8,798 bases of DNA from Fidelibacterota bacterium (GTDB taxonomy: Bacteria > Marinisomatota > Marinisomatia > SCGC-AAA003-L08 > GCA-002719095), in contig PAHI01000070.1 of the NCBI GenBank assembly GCA_002705575.1, positions 1-8,798 of the forward strand, in the 5' to 3' direction. The notes under the pieces were generated by a model that saw only the letters and a list, made by a program, of their open reading frames with translations, was not told where the DNA came from and did no database searches. The translations under genes and the position numbers were made by a program. Of the stretch, positions 5,999 through 8,798 are shown piece after piece (the stretch's first letter is position 1; the number at the start of each line of letters is the position of its first letter).

Positions 5999-6580
5999 AT
6001 GAAGAAAGACTATCAAAGCAGAAAGGTGCGAAATAAATCCTTTACTTATGTTCTTCCTTTATTTTCTAGTTATTTTGATATAGTAAAACAAAATTTATTA
6101 AATACATATTTATATAATGAAGATTATCCTGATTTAAAAAATCATTTATTTTTCTTATATAGATTTTCAGGCGATTTAGTATTTATTGAATATGAAGATT
6201 ATCTTAAAACTCAAAAGTTATTTGAGGTTGCATATGATCCAGATAAGTATCATGTAATGTATGCATTTAAGATACCAAGTTTATATCAAGGCATTTATGA
6301 CAAGTTTATTAAAGGTAAGTATTCTAAGTTTTCGGATGATTACAAAATCCAATTATTTAAGTTTCATGCAATAACAGATCCAGACCATAGAGTTGCACAA
6401 GTTTTATTCAGACACCCTGACTTACGTGAGGAGTGGGAGGAGAAACTAGATGTATCTATATCTGAAGAGGCAGAAGTATCTTCTCCTCCAGATGAAAAAA
6501 TGGAGACATATTCAAAGGAGCTTAAGTATAAGGACCCAATGAAAACTCATTTTGAAAATATAAAAAATAAATTTAAATGA
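5999..6580 (+). CDS. Conserved-looking phage protein of unknown function (193 aa)
   Basis: No function can be assigned. Residues 1-140 look like a folded domain rich in aromatics and charged residues: FTYVLPLFSSYFDI (15-28), FFLYRFSGDLVFIEYEDY (51-68), YDPDKYHVMYAFKIP (79-93) and FIKGKYSKFSDDYKIQLFKFH (103-123). From memory, the GKYSKFS..YK...FKFH pattern resembles an uncharacterised protein seen in several tailed-phage genomes, but I cannot confirm this. From about 150 there is an acidic Glu/Ser/Pro linker (SISEEAEVSSPPDE), then a basic end (NIKNKFK). It begins 14 nt after the exonuclease stop with no Shine-Dalgarno, and its stop overlaps the rIIA-like start as ATGA, so the two proteins are likely made together. 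No membrane segment is evident despite the aromatic content. Confidence 0.75.
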   Translation: MKKDYQSRKVRNKSFTYVLPLFSSYFDIVKQNLLNTYLYNEDYPDLKNHLFFLYRFSGDLVFIEYEDYLKTQKLFEVAYDPDKYHVMYAFKIPSLYQGIYDKFIKGKYSKFSDDYKIQLFKFHAITDPDHRVAQVLFRHPDLREEWEEKLDVSISEEAEVSSPPDEKMETYSKELKYKDPMKTHFENIKNKFK

Positions 6581-8798
6581 AAATTCAACAACAACTGAAC
6601 GTCAATGAAGTTATTGGCGCTCAAAAACAACACAAGTTCAAAATCACGGACGGATCACAGGCTATCATTATGGATAGCCTTATTAATTTATACTCGGACC
6701 CTATTGGTTCGATTGTTCGTGAGATTACATCTAATTGTATTGACGCAAATCGTGAGAGAGATCTTAAACTAGCAGGCAAAATCCCTATGGATCCTGAAGA
6801 CAATAAAGCATTTTGGTCTACTAAACAAACTGTTTGTATCGAATACTTAGATAAAAACTCCATTCTAAATATAGAAAGGTGTATTATATTCCATGATTAT
6901 GGTTGTGGTCTATCTCAAAGACGTGTGCAAGATGTATTTACTACATTTGGTGCATCAACTAAGAGAGATAACAACTATGAGATTGGTGGCTTTGGTCTTG
7001 GTGCAAAATCACCTTTGGCCTATGCAGATACTTTTTATGTATCTAGTAAATTTAATGGGACTGAGACATATTATATGATTTATCGTAACAATGATAATGT
7101 ACCACATATGGACCAGGTGTACAAAACATCGACAGACCAACAAAATGGTACAACTATTATTGTTCCTATTAAAACAACTAATGATGCTGTTAATTTTGGT
7201 AAGGCTATTAGTGATCAGCTTGCATATTTTAATAATGTTATATTTAAAAATATAGAGTATTTAGGTAAAATACTTAATTATTATAATAAACATAGTTCTG
7301 CTAAAGTTTTGGAAGAGACAGATAGTTATGTTATAACCAGTGATGGTTCATTTCCATGCCTTCTTGTAGGTAGAGTTAGATATCCTATTAACTGGGATTT
7401 AATTAAATTACGTGAGTATGACTATAAAGCTAGTGTAGCTTTTAAGTTTGATATTGGAGTTCTTGATCTTGTACCTTCTCGTGAGGAGGTAAGATATACT
7501 GCTAACACTATTAATTTAATTACTAAAGCACTTAATGATGTTAAAGATCAGTTTAAAAAAGATGTATCAGTTAAATATGCTTCTTGTACAGATTATGTAG
7601 ATTATTTAATATCTATATCTCATATATCAAGTAGATATTCATCTTATAATAGTATTGCTAGTGATGACCCTTTTGCTGTAAAGACTAATATGGTAAAACT
7701 ATCTGCATATGATGTTGACTTTAGTCCTAATAAGAACCTTAGTCCTAAAAATACAACAAGAGGTTCAGCATTTTATAAATTATTTGCTGGTATATCTATA
7801 TATTATTGTAGATTATCTACTAATCCTTCAGCTATAGGAGGTAAAACAATTCTTAATACACAGATACATGCTTGGGATGTATTTCTTAATCGTTTAAATT
7901 CATGTGACAAGATGTATCATGTTAAAGGTAATTTTAGTAAACTTAAAAGTTTTACTATTTTAAATGATAAAGATTCTTTTATTGCATTTAAAGCTGATAA
8001 AGATAAGATAGGAGAAAGAGTTGAGAAACAGAATTTTGTAGATGATCGTAGTGATTTTGTTAAATTAGCTGCTTTTAATACAATTTCAAAATTACTTACT
8101 AACTCTAAGTTTGTTACATCTTATGATAATGTAGAAGAAGCAGATCTTGAGGAGAGTACTGGAGTTATAGTTGACAATAAAACTCTTCGTAAAATCAATA
8201 AAATGGTATTTGCTCGTGATGCTTATATTAAAGCTACTGGTTATGAGACAGAAATTAAACATACTAATAAAGAATATAAGATTTCTACTCTTCAAGAAAA
8301 ACTGCAAGCAGAAGATTCTATTTTAAAAACTGTTGTCTATGCTGAAACCAAAGATATATTAGAACTTAATAAAGTTGTTATAATACTTAGTAGTAGTCAA
8401 GATTATATTAGCTCTCCGTATGCTACCTACGAGTATTATTTTAATAAAGGAGCTTATAGAGTTTTAAAAGTATCTAAAAGTGTAGCAAAAGAGTTTAAAG
8501 ATTTAGAAGGATTTATAACAGCACATGAATTTATGAAAAACCCAAAACACCTGCAGAGATTTATAACTGCACAAAAAATCGATAAGTATATCAAGAGTTT
8601 TAGTTTCTTATCTAAGTTTAGCGATTATGATAGACCATTGTATGGTTTGTATTGTTCTCTTAATCAGTATCATAATAACAATACTAATAATTGTTGGAAT
8701 TGTGAAAAGGATATAAAACCTATAGTTGAAGAAATTATGAAACTAGATATACCCGACGAGGTTAGGTACAATATGAAGATGATAGACAAACTAGAAGA
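6577..8798 (+). CDS. rIIA: rIIA-like GHKL ATPase, 3'-incomplete
   Basis: The frame is open from the ATG at 6577 through the right edge of the window (more than 740 codons), so the C-terminus is missing. The N-terminal 200 residues carry a full GHKL (gyrase B/Hsp90/MutL-like) ATP site: the N-box IVREITSNCIDAN with E49, N53 and D56; DYGCG (107-111) as the first glycine box; GGFGLGAKSP (137-146) as the second; and NGTTIIVP (189-196) as the third. LVPSREEVRYT (298-308) fits the conserved SRE..Y segment after the ATPase domain in T4 rIIA-type proteins, which are about 725 aa. T4 rIIA is a membrane-associated protein that, with rIIB, overcomes the RexAB exclusion system and affects lysis timing. 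The exact role here is unknown, and no rIIB is visible in the window. The start in ATGA couples it to the preceding unknown gene. Codons are C-ending more often in the first 190 residues than later. Confidence 0.85.
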   Translation, partial: MKIQQQLNVNEVIGAQKQHKFKITDGSQAIIMDSLINLYSDPIGSIVREITSNCIDANRERDLKLAGKIPMDPEDNKAFWSTKQTVCIEYLDKNSILNIERCIIFHDYGCGLSQRRVQDVFTTFGASTKRDNNYEIGGFGLGAKSPLAYADTFYVSSKFNGTETYYMIYRNNDNVPHMDQVYKTSTDQQNGTTIIVPIKTTNDAVNFGKAISDQLAYFNNVIFKNIEYLGKILNYYNKHSSAKVLEETDSYVITSDGSFPCLLVGRVRYPINWDLIKLREYDYKASVAFKFDIGVLDLVPSREEVRYTANTINLITKALNDVKDQFKKDVSVKYASCTDYVDYLISISHISSRYSSYNSIASDDPFAVKTNMVKLSAYDVDFSPNKNLSPKNTTRGSAFYKLFAGISIYYCRLSTNPSAIGGKTILNTQIHAWDVFLNRLNSCDKMYHVKGNFSKLKSFTILNDKDSFIAFKADKDKIGERVEKQNFVDDRSDFVKLAAFNTISKLLTNSKFVTSYDNVEEADLEESTGVIVDNKTLRKINKMVFARDAYIKATGYETEIKHTNKEYKISTLQEKLQAEDSILKTVVYAETKDILELNKVVIILSSSQDYISSPYATYEYYFNKGAYRVLKVSKSVAKEFKDLEGFITAHEFMKNPKHLQRFITAQKIDKYIKSFSFLSKFSDYDRPLYGLYCSLNQYHNNNTNNCWNCEKDIKPIVEEIMKLDIPDEVRYNMKMIDKLE

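Noticed and set aside
6893..7078. + strand frame of 61 codons inside the rIIA-like gene
   Set aside because: It runs across the glycine boxes of the GHKL domain, which are clearly the coding frame.
8092..8307. Minus-strand frame of 71 codons opposite the rIIA-like gene
   Set aside because: It is hydrophobic and low in complexity, as expected for the complement of AT-rich coding DNA, and the + frame is open throughout.
1..8798. tRNA genes, CRISPR arrays, insertion sequences, attachment sites or a replication origin
   Set aside because: Nearly every base is coding, no repeated spacer-like units or cloverleaf patterns were seen, and no integrase or transposase is present.

Overview
The window looks like part of a lytic-type double-stranded DNA phage genome: an early or middle block for DNA replication and recombination that ends in an rIIA-like gene. 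The DNA is strongly AT-rich. Every supported gene is on the + strand, and genes are packed with 1-4 nt stop/start overlaps (ATGA, TAATG), several longer overlaps and almost no non-coding DNA. Only one gene start has a good Shine-Dalgarno sequence (GGAGG before position 264). The other starts follow A/T-rich stretches, which is typical of phages of Bacteroidota. That makes a Bacteroidota host (for example a crAss-like or Flavobacterium/Cellulophaga-type phage) a reasonable guess, but not a proven one. All three stop codons end genes, and nothing points to stop-codon reassignment.

Layout. Positions 1-660 hold three small proteins of unknown function: one acidic, one basic, and one with a CxxC motif whose gene overlaps the next gene by 92 nt. 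Positions 569-2061 hold a putative replication initiator or helicase loader followed by a DnaB-type helicase that consists of the RecA-like motor only. Positions 2064-3325 hold a Sak4-like P-loop ATPase and an SSB-like protein with a DMPF tail. Positions 3325-4452 hold a DnaG-type Toprim primase in which the first Toprim acidic residue appears to be lysine. Positions 4323-5984 hold a RusA-like junction resolvase, a small unknown protein and a RecE/Cas4-like PD-(D/E)XK exonuclease. Positions 5999-6580 hold an unknown 193-aa protein, coupled by ATGA to an rIIA-like GHKL ATPase that runs open to the right edge (6577 to beyond 8798).

How it fits together. Loader, helicase, primase and SSB would form the core of a replisome, without the polymerase, which must lie elsewhere. 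The exonuclease, Sak4-like ATPase, SSB and RusA form a plausible recombination set: resect, coat and anneal, then resolve. The rIIA-like protein belongs to a family known in T4 for overcoming prophage exclusion. No tRNA, CRISPR array, insertion sequence, integrase or attachment site was seen. The points most worth a second look are the altered primase active site, the 92-nt and 130-nt gene overlaps, the small CxxC protein, and the rIIA-like gene with its unknown coupled neighbour.
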